Positions 1 to 7,776 of a DNA stretch of 64,000 nucleotides are shown here, piece by piece; positions within the stretch are counted from its first letter, which is position 1, and every line of letters begins with the position of its first letter. Source of the DNA: Andreesenia angusta (GTDB lineage Bacteria > Bacillota > Clostridia > Tissierellales > Gottschalkiaceae); NCBI RefSeq assembly GCF_001855385.1, contig NZ_MKIE01000006.1:62001-126000 (forward strand), given 5' to 3'. The notes below the pieces were generated by a model. That model had not been told where the DNA came from. It ran no database searches and saw only the letters and a list, made by a program, of their open reading frames with translations. Made by a program: the position numbers and the translations under genes.

Positions 1-1
1 G

Positions 2-547
2 GATCTGAAGGTGGATTTGGACAAGAAGATAGGAGAGCTTAGCTATGGGAACAAGAAGAAGGTGGCCATAGTCCAGGCCCTTATGGGCAGTCCTAAGCTG
101 CTGATACTGGACGAGCCCACAAATGGACTTGATCCGCTTATTCAGAAGAAGCTTTTCGAGGTATTGAGAAAGGAAAAAGAGAAGGGAAATACTGTTTTTC
201 TGTCGTCCCATAACTTAACAGAGGTGGAGAGTCTCTGCGACAGGGTTGCGATCATAAAGCAGGGCAGGATAGTGGACACTGTGGACCTTAGCGTTTTAAA
301 AGAGCAGTTTGGCCTTGTAGTGGAGGTAAGCGGCGATCTGACCAAAGAGGATGTACTGAAGATATCGAAAGAAATGATGCTAGAGAGCGAATCACACTAC
401 ATATTCACCTACTCGGGCGATGTAAACAGCCTTGTGGACTGGGCCAAGGACTACAGCTTGAAAAAGCTGCTGGTGGAAGAGCAGAACCTAGAGAGCGAGT
501 TCATGAAATACTATCTCGGGGAGGGAGAGGGATATGAACGTGTTTAA
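2..547 (+). CDS. ABC transporter ATP-binding protein, 5' end cut by window edge
   Basis: This is the nucleotide-binding subunit of an ABC-2 type exporter; it hydrolyses ATP on the cytoplasmic face of the membrane. The reading frame is open from base 2, so the Walker A half lies outside the window. Visible parts are a variant signature LSYGNKKK, Walker B LLILDEP about 20 residues later, the D-loop NGLD and the H-loop SSH. A short C-terminal extension follows, as in DrrA/BcrA-type proteins. It overlaps the permease gene by 14 bases, so the two are translationally coupled. The substrate cannot be read from the sequence. Confidence 0.93.
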   Translation, partial: DLKVDLDKKIGELSYGNKKKVAIVQALMGSPKLLILDEPTNGLDPLIQKKLFEVLRKEKEKGNTVFLSSHNLTEVESLCDRVAIIKQGRIVDTVDLSVLKEQFGLVVEVSGDLTKEDVLKISKEMMLESESHYIFTYSGDVNSLVDWAKDYSLKKLLVEEQNLESEFMKYYLGEGEGYERV

Positions 548-1349
548 ATTTGAAATCAAGAGGCTTTTGAAGTCTGGAATAGTCTGGGGCGTTGTAAATG
601 GACTGCTGGTACTGCTGTTTATGCTTTTCTTCCCTAGCATGGAGAAGTCCGGGCTTCAGAAAGTGTTTGAAGCTGAGCTAAAATCGTTTCCAGAAGGGCT
701 TATGGAGGCGTTTGGGATAGATATGGGAATAGATTTCACTAATATATCAGAGTATCTGGCCTATGTAATACAGTATATAGCTATGGCAAGCGGCGTATAC
801 GCTATAATCCTGGGAGTGAACTCGCTCATAAAAGAAGAGACGGAAGGGAGCATAGAGTTCCTCTACGCACAGCCGATAAGAAGAAGGACTATAGTCACGA
901 ATAAGCTGGCTTCAAATGCAACTATATATGCGTTGTACTTGGTAATACTCTGGGCTATAACGGCGCTATCCTGCGCAGCTGTAAAGCCGGATGATACGGC
1001 GCTAGCTGAGGTGCTAAAGGATGTTTCATATATAATCTTGGGGATGGGCTTCACAGGTTATGTGTTCATGGCTGTAGGCTTTGCGCTGTCAACTGTGGTC
1101 CGAAGCTCTAAGGGGGCTGTACCCATGGCCATGTCTGTGTTTTTCGTGACTTTTATAATGGGGGTGTTGGGGAAGCTAAAAGAAAATCTGGGGTTTTTCA
1201 AATACCTTTCTCCTTTCGAGTACGCTTCGCCTTCCGAAGTGATCAGAAATGGAGTGGAACTTGTTAATTTATCTCTAGGTGGTATAATTATATTATTAGG
1301 TATAACTGTGACATACTACCTATATGAGAGAAAAGACATGAGAATTTAA
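534..1349 (+). CDS. ABC-2 family permease
   Basis: This is the membrane partner of the preceding ATPase. It is a 271-residue protein with about six hydrophobic segments (first near residues 15-35, then from residue 80 onward). Between the second and third segments is the cytoplasmic motif EETEGSIEFLYAQP followed by RRRTIV, which is typical of ABC-2 permeases of the NatB/BcrB kind. ATG start with GGGAGAGGG upstream. The pair probably exports a drug, peptide or lipid-linked compound, but nothing in the sequence identifies which. Confidence 0.9.
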   Translation: MNVFKFEIKRLLKSGIVWGVVNGLLVLLFMLFFPSMEKSGLQKVFEAELKSFPEGLMEAFGIDMGIDFTNISEYLAYVIQYIAMASGVYAIILGVNSLIKEETEGSIEFLYAQPIRRRTIVTNKLASNATIYALYLVILWAITALSCAAVKPDDTALAEVLKDVSYIILGMGFTGYVFMAVGFALSTVVRSSKGAVPMAMSVFFVTFIMGVLGKLKENLGFFKYLSPFEYASPSEVIRNGVELVNLSLGGIIILLGITVTYYLYERKDMRI

Positions 1350-1356
1350 TGTGTTT

Positions 1357-1376
1357 TGTCGATATAATATACGACA
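1357..1376. promoter_or_regulatory. Inverted repeat around a TATAAT box
   Basis: TGTCG and CGACA form a perfect 5-base dyad, 10 bases apart, and enclose TATAAT (1363-1368), 34 bases upstream of the GTG start of the SLH-TraB gene. There is no good -35 box. It could be an operator over a -10 element; this is inference from symmetry and position only. Confidence 0.35.
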
Positions 1377-1401
1377 TGTTTTACTTAAGGAGGACAAAAT
1401 T

Positions 1402-3033
1402 GTGAAATTTCTAAAAGCTAAAGCTATGTTTTTATCTGCTGCACTAGTGCTTACGGCGGCTCCAATCGGTTCTGTGTACGGCGCGGGAGAAGGCATAGAT
1501 CAGGATGTCATAGAGTCGACTGTGGAAAATGCGATAGATATGTCTCAGGGGACAAAGTCAAAGGAAGCAACAGAGGACTGGGCTCCTCCGGTTATAGATA
1601 ACTCCCCTTGGGCGGAAAAAGAGGTTTACGACGCCAGGGTATATGGGCTTGTGACCTATGATCTGGCTAAAGAGGTGAGAGGCGAGATAAGCAGGGCTGA
1701 CGCAGCGGAAGCTGGAGTGAGGCTGTATGAAAGGCTCACAGGGGACAAGATAGGAGGAAAGCTAGAGGACCCGTTTACAGACACAGACGACAGAAATGTG
1801 CTGAAAGCCTATAAGCTTGGGATCATAAAGGGCGTTGGGAAGTCCAAGTTCAATCCAGATGCAAATGTGACGAGACAGGATTTGGCTGTAATAATGTATA
1901 ACTCCATATGGAGGTCCAACCCTGCGCTTGCCAAGGGAGATATGACCTCAAACTTCTCGGACTGGGGAGATGTCTCTGGCTATGCACAACCTTCTATGAA
2001 GTACATGCTCTCCAACGGCATAGTAAAGGGGAAGACTGAGACGATTCTAGATCCCAAGTCTAACATAAGCAAGCAGGAGACACTTATAGTGGCCAAGAGG
2101 ATATACGAGCTTATGAATGAATCATATGACAAAACGGCAAAGGGTCTATTCTACAGAGTCTCAGACGGGAAAAAAGACATCTACTTGCTAGGGTCTATTC
2201 ACCTTGGAACCGAGAATGCTTATCCGATATCGAAAAAAATAAGAGAGACATTCAAGGATGTTGAGAACATAGCTGTAGAGGTAAATATACTGGAGGAAGC
2301 TCAGCTGACGGACTACATCATGTCTAAGGCCACATACCCTGAAGGGCAGAGCTTGAAAGACGACATATCGCCAGCTCTATACGAGGAGATATCGAAGCTG
2401 CTGGAAGAGCATAAAGTGCTCAGCATAGAGGACATAGAGGGGTACAAGCCGTGGTATATAAATATGGTACTTCCTATGCTTGTGGGGCTTGAAGACCTGG
2501 AGGACACAGGGATTGGAGAAGATATAGACTACGACAACATGACGCCGGAGGAGATAGAGGAGCTGGAGAACCTTCCGTATCAGTACACCCCGGGAATAGA
2601 CAAGTACTTCCTGGAAAAAGCAGAGCAGAACAGTGTGGATATAGTCGAGATAGAAGGCGCTTCGTACCAGATAGACATGCTGTCTGGAATGAGCAAGAGC
2701 ACTCAGGAGGAGATACTGAGAACGACAGTCTCCCAGCTTGTGACAGGAGTGGACGATCAAGTGACGCTGGATACGATGATAGCGTACTGGAGAGCGGGAG
2801 ACTATGCTTCATTTGAGAGCATAATAGAGATGTCTATGGACTCAATGCCTGAAGAGTACAATCAGGCGCTATGGCACAATAGAAACAGAGAGATGGCGAA
2901 CAAGGTGGAAGAATACCTTTCAGATTCAGATGAAGATTATTTTGTGGTGGTAGGTGCTGGACACCTTGTGGGAGAGACTTCTGTAGTGAAGGAGCTAGAG
3001 TCGAAAGGCTACAAAGTTGAAGCTATAAGATAG
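1402..3033 (+). CDS. SLH-domain protein with TraB/GumN (Tiki-like) domain
   Basis: A secreted, wall-attached protein of 543 residues. I chose the GTG at 1402 because AAGGAGG lies 10 bases upstream and translation begins with a classic signal peptide (VKFLKAKAMF, then a hydrophobic core ending near GSVYGA). Residues about 65-235 hold three SLH modules (for example FTDTDDRNVLKAYKLGIIKG), which bind secondary wall polymer. Residues about 250-540 form a TraB/GumN domain with its two GxxH motifs, GSIHLG near 264 and GAGHLVG near 518. The family is related to the Tiki metalloproteases, so a hydrolase role outside the membrane is likely but unproven. A longer in-frame start at 1351 lacks a ribosome binding site. 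Confidence 0.88.
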   Translation: MKFLKAKAMFLSAALVLTAAPIGSVYGAGEGIDQDVIESTVENAIDMSQGTKSKEATEDWAPPVIDNSPWAEKEVYDARVYGLVTYDLAKEVRGEISRADAAEAGVRLYERLTGDKIGGKLEDPFTDTDDRNVLKAYKLGIIKGVGKSKFNPDANVTRQDLAVIMYNSIWRSNPALAKGDMTSNFSDWGDVSGYAQPSMKYMLSNGIVKGKTETILDPKSNISKQETLIVAKRIYELMNESYDKTAKGLFYRVSDGKKDIYLLGSIHLGTENAYPISKKIRETFKDVENIAVEVNILEEAQLTDYIMSKATYPEGQSLKDDISPALYEEISKLLEEHKVLSIEDIEGYKPWYINMVLPMLVGLEDLEDTGIGEDIDYDNMTPEEIEELENLPYQYTPGIDKYFLEKAEQNSVDIVEIEGASYQIDMLSGMSKSTQEEILRTTVSQLVTGVDDQVTLDTMIAYWRAGDYASFESIIEMSMDSMPEEYNQALWHNRNREMANKVEEYLSDSDEDYFVVVGAGHLVGETSVVKELESKGYKVEAIR

Positions 3034-3071
3034 CGGAGCGCATCTACACCTAATTCGGGAGAGTGAGAAAA

Positions 3072-4460
3072 TTGAAGAAGAGCTTTATTGCGACGGTGGC
3101 TTCTCTAGTCCTTGGGCTTGTGATTTCCACAGGAGTGGTGGCCGCCGAGGAGCCAAGTTTCTGGGCATCAGACAGCATAGAGAGGCTGAAGGCCGAGGAA
3201 AAACTTGCGAGCACTATGTTTTCAGGCTATGGAGAAAACATAAACAGAAAAGACTTTGCTTACCTTATATACAATCTGTACGAAGAGCTGACAGGAGACA
3301 GCTTTTCAAGCATAGAGTATAAGAATCCGAACATAAGCTTTTCGGATACTTCAGACAGGTATGTGCTGGAAGTGGCAAGGTCTGGAATAATAAACGGCTA
3401 TGGGGATGGAAGATACGGTCCGTACGACAAGATAACAAGAGAACAGATGGCCATGATGTATGTGAAGACGCTTGAGAAGGCAAATGTCTATATAGACAGA
3501 AACGTGGAAAATGTGAAGTTCAAGGACATATACGACATATCCAGCTGGGCCATGGCAAGCGTGAAGATAAGCAGCAAGATGGGCATAATACAGGGGCTAG
3601 GAGATGGAAGGATAGACCCTAAGGGAAACTCCACAAGAGAGGCTAGTCTTGTTGTGTACACGAGGATAGTGGACAGGTATATAGGGAATATAGGCGACAA
3701 GGAGTACGGAAACCCTGTATACAGGGCGCTTCTGATTGGAAATAAAAACTACCAGTCGGGATACGAGAGCCTCGAGGGGAGTTTCAACGACTTGGACAGA
3801 ATGGAGTCCACTCTCAGAAAGTCGAGATTTGGAGAGAACAGCAGTACATTCGAGTCGATAGTAAAAGAAAAAGACCTTACCTCCAAGGAGATGATCTCAT
3901 CTATAGAAGAGCATCTTAGCGATGTGAAAGAAGGAGACATAACTTACTTTTACTACTCAGGCCATGGAGGCAAGGACCATTTGAACAGATCTTCTCTAGT
4001 TGGAGTAGACAGGGGATTTCTTTCGGTAGACGAGCTTGAAAAGGCCCTGAACAAAGTTCCAGGCCAGAAGGTGGTTATACTTGATGCCTGCAACTCTGGG
4101 GGATTTATCGCCAAGGGAGATATGCTTGGGGCTAAAAATCTAGATGACTTCAATGAAGGTGTCATAGAGGTATTCAGAAGCAGACTCGGATACCTAAATA
4201 GCAACGGATACAAGGTTATAACAGCCTCGAGCTCAGATGAATCGTCCTACGAGATAAGGTATCCAGACGGATGGGGAGGAGAGTTCACAAGGAAGTTCAC
4301 AGACGGGGCCGGATATAAATCGCTGCTGTCTGACATCGACAAAGATGGAGAAGTGACTCTTTCAGAGATATACAGTTATACCAGCTTAAATGTAAGGGAG
4401 AGCAGTGTTCGGGTTTTTCCTAGCAACGACCAGTTCGTGATTGCAAGCCAAGGTAGATAG
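3072..4460 (+). CDS. SLH-domain protein with caspase-like (C14) peptidase domain
   Basis: A secreted, cell-surface cysteine peptidase candidate of about 463 residues. The signal peptide runs to about VVAAEE. Three SLH modules occupy residues 25-205, with GYGDGRYGPYDKITREQMAMM as a clear example. A caspase/metacaspase fold follows from YRALLIGNKNY; the catalytic His is in YYSGHGG near 297 and the catalytic Cys in LDACNSGG near 340. An EF-hand-like loop DIDKDGEVTLSE lies near 421 and may bind Ca2+, as metacaspases often do. I prefer the TTG at 3072, which has GGGAG ten bases upstream; the GTG at 3063 is too close to it. The gene lies 38 bases after the SLH-TraB gene. Confidence 0.88.
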   Translation: MKKSFIATVASLVLGLVISTGVVAAEEPSFWASDSIERLKAEEKLASTMFSGYGENINRKDFAYLIYNLYEELTGDSFSSIEYKNPNISFSDTSDRYVLEVARSGIINGYGDGRYGPYDKITREQMAMMYVKTLEKANVYIDRNVENVKFKDIYDISSWAMASVKISSKMGIIQGLGDGRIDPKGNSTREASLVVYTRIVDRYIGNIGDKEYGNPVYRALLIGNKNYQSGYESLEGSFNDLDRMESTLRKSRFGENSSTFESIVKEKDLTSKEMISSIEEHLSDVKEGDITYFYYSGHGGKDHLNRSSLVGVDRGFLSVDELEKALNKVPGQKVVILDACNSGGFIAKGDMLGAKNLDDFNEGVIEVFRSRLGYLNSNGYKVITASSSDESSYEIRYPDGWGGEFTRKFTDGAGYKSLLSDIDKDGEVTLSEIYSYTSLNVRESSVRVFPSNDQFVIASQGR

Positions 4461-4472
4461 GGAGGTGTTTTG

Positions 4473-5126
4473 ATGAAAAGACTTAAGATTTTAACTATAG
4501 GACTGGCTTTAGGGCTAGTAGTGCTTACGGGATGTGACGCTGAGGTGCAAAATGGAACAGCTCCAGACTCAGGGAATGAGCAGGTGCAAGAGCCTGGAAA
4601 AGAGCCTGAAGAGAAGCCAGAAGAAGACGACATAGAAAACGGAGAAATAGAAGTGGAAGACATAGAGGAAGAGAGCAGCTACGAGAAAAACTCCAAGGGA
4701 GATGGCGAGTACAAGACAGTCAACTTATCTGTCTACGTTTCGTCTGATGACGCAACTACTCTCAAGAGGGAAGTGAGACCTCTAAAGGTGGAGGATATGA
4801 GAGTAGGATGGGCAGTGCTGAATGCACTTAAAGAGGAGCCGAAAGAAGAGGGATACTCTCCTTCAGTGCCCGACAATATTGAATTCAACAAGCTTGTAAT
4901 AAAAGATGGCATAGCTGTTGTGGACTTCGACGACAATGGAGTTGGAATGGGGTCGGCAGGCGAGAGCATGTTTATAGAGTCGGTGATACTTTCGCTTACC
5001 AAGTTTCCAACAGTTGAAAAGGTGAAGTTCACTAGGAATGGCGAAGAAAGTCCAGAGCTTGGAAATGTAGTGCTAGATGGGGAGTACGACAGATCGTACG
5101 TTACCTATTCGAAAGTTGTAGACTAG
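4473..5126 (+). CDS. GerMN-domain lipoprotein
   Basis: A membrane-anchored lipoprotein of 217 residues. The signal peptide ends in the lipobox LTGC near residue 20, followed by an acidic, Pro/Glu-rich linker to about residue 85. The C-terminal half matches the GerMN domain pattern (DGIAVVDFDDNG, then a long helix, ILSLTKFPTVEKVKF). GerMN domains occur in spore germination protein GerM and in other envelope proteins, so this gene does not by itself imply spores. ATG at 4473 has GGAGGTG five bases upstream. It is likely the last gene of the SLH cluster, ending in the bidirectional hairpin at 5131. Confidence 0.85.
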   Translation: MKRLKILTIGLALGLVVLTGCDAEVQNGTAPDSGNEQVQEPGKEPEEKPEEDDIENGEIEVEDIEEESSYEKNSKGDGEYKTVNLSVYVSSDDATTLKREVRPLKVEDMRVGWAVLNALKEEPKEEGYSPSVPDNIEFNKLVIKDGIAVVDFDDNGVGMGSAGESMFIESVILSLTKFPTVEKVKFTRNGEESPELGNVVLDGEYDRSYVTYSKVVD

Positions 5127-5130
5127 ACAA

Positions 5131-5176
5131 AAAAAGGAGCTTCTACATCTGCTTTTAGATGTAAGAGCTCCTTTGA
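5131..5176. terminator. Bidirectional terminator between convergent genes
   Basis: The arms AAAGGAGC and GCTCCTTT, with further pairing of TACATCT to AGATGTA, surround a short loop. Runs of A on the left and T on the right suit termination from both sides of these convergent genes. Confidence 0.8.
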
Positions 5177-5178
5177 AT

Positions 5179-5802
5179 TTAGAAATATATGCGTACGACG
5201 TCATCTTCGTCAAGTCTGTCCCAGGCGATATTGTCTAGGAGTATCATACGCCCGTTTGGAATGAATATGTCTAGATTCATCTGATTGAACTTCTCCATGG
5301 AAAAGCCAAACTGTTCTATAGTCATCTGCACTAGATTAGATCCAACTAGAGTTGAATAGTATAGTTTGAAGTTCTCCACAATATCAGGATCTTCTATTTT
5401 TTGGCTGCCAAAGTAGGAGTGTGCGACGTGGTTGCAGATGTCTCCATCCTCGAGTATATATGAAGCGGACTTTCTAGGAAGAGATTTCTTCACCTCTTCT
5501 GGAAGGCTGTTGTAGAAATCCTCAGAGAGAGCTTTCTCCTCTTCGGGAAAGTCCAGTTCTCCAGACAACTGGGATTCCCTCTTTTTAAGCTGAAGGTGCG
5601 TATATGCAAGGTAAGCGCTTAGCGAGATGCCGTAGTCACCTCTTAAAAACTGTATTTTCCCCAGCTCATAGTGGATGCTCGCATTAGTCGGGTCGTTTGC
5701 AACTCCTTCAGTGAAGTCTTCGGCTGCCTGGTCTAGATTTCCCTTTCTCTTTTGCTCTAGTCCGGTTTTCAAAAGCGATTCGGCCAGTTTCTTTACGTCC
5801 AA
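5179..5802 (-). CDS. TPR-repeat protein of unknown role
   Basis: A 207-residue soluble protein. Residues 5-75 form two tetratricopeptide-like helix pairs (GLEQKRKGNLDQAAEDF, then YELGKIQFLRGDYGISLSAY). A charged helical stretch and a C-terminal domain that I do not recognise follow (ending DDVVRIYF). TPR units suggest protein binding. Translation starts at TTG with GAGAGGTGA upstream; a TATAAT box lies about 30 bases before the start on the minus strand. It is a single gene facing the SLH cluster. Confidence 0.7.
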   Translation of the reverse strand: MDVKKLAESLLKTGLEQKRKGNLDQAAEDFTEGVANDPTNASIHYELGKIQFLRGDYGISLSAYLAYTHLQLKKRESQLSGELDFPEEEKALSEDFYNSLPEEVKKSLPRKSASYILEDGDICNHVAHSYFGSQKIEDPDIVENFKLYYSTLVGSNLVQMTIEQFGFSMEKFNQMNLDIFIPNGRMILLDNIAWDRLDEDDVVRIYF

Positions 5803-5921
5803 ATTAAATCACCTCTCTTGTATGATATTTGATATTATAACATATTATTTTGATTGTATATAAGGGGTGCAAGTATTAGAATAGAATTAAAACAAATAAA
5901 ATGAAAGAGCAGGAGAGAAAT

Positions 5922-7019
5922 TTGAAAATATCAAACTCAATCAAGCGTTACTTCCCTGTAATGGGGCTTATAATCTTTACGCTTTTATCTATAGAGCTGC
6001 TCAGGAACTTTCAGCTTGTGTCGGAAAAAATTCTGGGGCTAGTTTCCATAGTCGAGCCTTTTATCTACTCTTTTATAATAGCTTATGTGCTCAACCCTAT
6101 AGTGAAGCTGTTTGAAAGAGTTTACGGAGGGAAACGGGTTGCGAGTGTACTTTCGACTTATTTAGCCTTGGGGCTGCTAGTCGTCATGGTAGCTGTATAC
6201 GTTTTTCCCAAGATATGGGGAAACATATACGACCTCTACATCAACTTCCCAATGATAGTGCGAGAGGTGCGGGAGTGGAGCATAGGGATAGGGAACAACG
6301 AGAAAGTCAGGACAGTGCTGGCTCTCGGAGGAATAGATGACCTAAGGGCCGATGCGATATTTCTGAAGCTGTCGGAGTATATACAGTCATACTCCGCTTA
6401 TATGATAAAGGCTACTGTTTCCACAACGGTGAAGTTTGGGAAGTGGATATTTGGGCTGATAGTCTCTATATACGTACTTGTATACAAGGAGTACTACAAG
6501 GCCTTCTTTATAAAGATAATGCTCAAGTTTTTCGGCAAGAGAAAGAGCAGAAAGTTTTTCAGGCTCTCGAGGACTATACACAAGATGATAGGCATGTATA
6601 TAGGCACTAAGGCGCTGGACTCGATGATAATAGGCGGGATAGCATTAGTTGGGCTTTTGATTATGGATTCGCCGTTTGCGTTCCTGCTTTCCTTTATAGT
6701 CTTCGTAACCAACATGGTGCCTTACTTTGGGCCTTTTGTGGGAATGGCTGTAACTTCAACTGTACACTTGTTTTACAGCGTAGAGCTTGCGGTGACTTCA
6801 CTTGTGTTTCTATTTCTTGTGCAGCAGTTCGACGCCTGGTTTCTTGATCCTAAGATGATCGGAAACAAAGTTGGGCTGAACCCGTTTCTAGTTATTTTCG
6901 CAGTCACTATAGGGGGAGGGCTCTACGGGCCGATAGGGATGCTTTTAGCTACCCCTGTGATGGCCACTATAAAGATATATCTGGATATATTTTTAAAGAG
7001 AAGAGAGGTCTTAAGGTGA
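5922..7019 (+). CDS. AI-2E family permease
   Basis: A polytopic membrane protein of about 365 residues, of the AI-2 exporter superfamily (YtvI/PerM type). It has eight or so hydrophobic segments, a family motif PFIYSFIIAYVLNPIV near residue 45, and conserved C-terminal parts, NMVPYFGPFVG and GGGLYGPIGMLLATPV. Family members move small molecules or Na+/H+, and the substrate here is unknown. I prefer the TTG at 5922, preceded by AGGAGA at five bases; the ATG at 5901 lacks a binding site. Thirteen bases separate it from the next SLH gene, so they may be cotranscribed. Confidence 0.87.
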   Translation: MKISNSIKRYFPVMGLIIFTLLSIELLRNFQLVSEKILGLVSIVEPFIYSFIIAYVLNPIVKLFERVYGGKRVASVLSTYLALGLLVVMVAVYVFPKIWGNIYDLYINFPMIVREVREWSIGIGNNEKVRTVLALGGIDDLRADAIFLKLSEYIQSYSAYMIKATVSTTVKFGKWIFGLIVSIYVLVYKEYYKAFFIKIMLKFFGKRKSRKFFRLSRTIHKMIGMYIGTKALDSMIIGGIALVGLLIMDSPFAFLLSFIVFVTNMVPYFGPFVGMAVTSTVHLFYSVELAVTSLVFLFLVQQFDAWFLDPKMIGNKVGLNPFLVIFAVTIGGGLYGPIGMLLATPVMATIKIYLDIFLKRREVLR

Positions 7020-7032
7020 GAGGAGTGAAATC

Positions 7033-7755
7033 ATGAAAAAAGCGGTCCTGCTTATCGGAATAACGGCTTTAATTGCATCTTCAAGTTCGTATGCTGGAGA
7101 TGTCTTCTACCACAGCTCTTATATAAGCGGATACCCTGACGGCACTTTTGGACCCGACAATGGGCTTACGAGAGCTGAGGTGGCAAAGATAATGGTGACT
7201 TCAAACGAGCTGGAGCTGGCTCTTGGGAGCGGCTTTTACGATGTAGAGGATGGCCACTGGGCAAGCCCGTATATAAGTACGGCCAAGCTAAGAGGCTATA
7301 TAAACGGGAACGATGACGGGAGTTACAGACCTGATTCGAACATAACTAGGGCTGAATTCGCCTCTATAGTGTACAGAAGCATAGAATGGTATGTTCCAGA
7401 AGACCTCAAAAAAGACAAGAACTTGGCCTTTAGCGACATAAAAAATCATTGGGGGAAGGTGCATATAAACGTGCTTGGAAAGCTTGGGGTCATAAGAGGA
7501 GCTGGAGACGGAAAGTTCAGCCCAGATGATCTTATTACAAGGGCGGAAGCTGTGACTATAATAAACAGGGTTCAAGGAAGGCTTCCGGACAATGAGAAGA
7601 TAGACAAGATGGTAAAGCCGCTTTACAGAGACAAGGACATCTCCAAACATTGGGGGTATCACGACATAATGGAGGCTTCTGTAGATCATGAATTTTATGT
7701 AATCGGAGACAGCGAAAAAAATCAGAGGGAGTTTTGGACCAAGTTTTACTTCTAG
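7033..7755 (+). CDS. SLH-domain protein, SLH modules only
   Basis: A secreted protein of 240 residues: signal peptide to about SSSYAGD, then three SLH modules (YISGYPDGTFGPDNGLTRAE, INGNDDGSYRPDSNITRAE, IRGAGDGKFSPDDLITRAE) and a short tail with KHWGYHDIMEASVDHEF. The tail and module order closely match the C-terminal half of the papain-like neighbour, so the two are probably paralogues by local duplication. With no catalytic domain it may act as a wall-bound spacer or partner. A GAGGAG site lies ahead of the ATG. Confidence 0.86.
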   Translation: MKKAVLLIGITALIASSSSYAGDVFYHSSYISGYPDGTFGPDNGLTRAEVAKIMVTSNELELALGSGFYDVEDGHWASPYISTAKLRGYINGNDDGSYRPDSNITRAEFASIVYRSIEWYVPEDLKKDKNLAFSDIKNHWGKVHINVLGKLGVIRGAGDGKFSPDDLITRAEAVTIINRVQGRLPDNEKIDKMVKPLYRDKDISKHWGYHDIMEASVDHEFYVIGDSEKNQREFWTKFYF

Positions 7756-7776
7756 ACTCCGGTGCGAGGTGGACAT

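Noticed and set aside
2377..2812. Minus-strand open frames under the SLH-TraB gene
   Set aside because: Cys/Ser/Leu-rich translations typical of antisense shadows; no start signals.
4473..5126. Evidence for sporulation from the GerMN lipoprotein
   Set aside because: GerMN domains are common in non-spore proteins, and other sporulation genes are missing at conserved sites.
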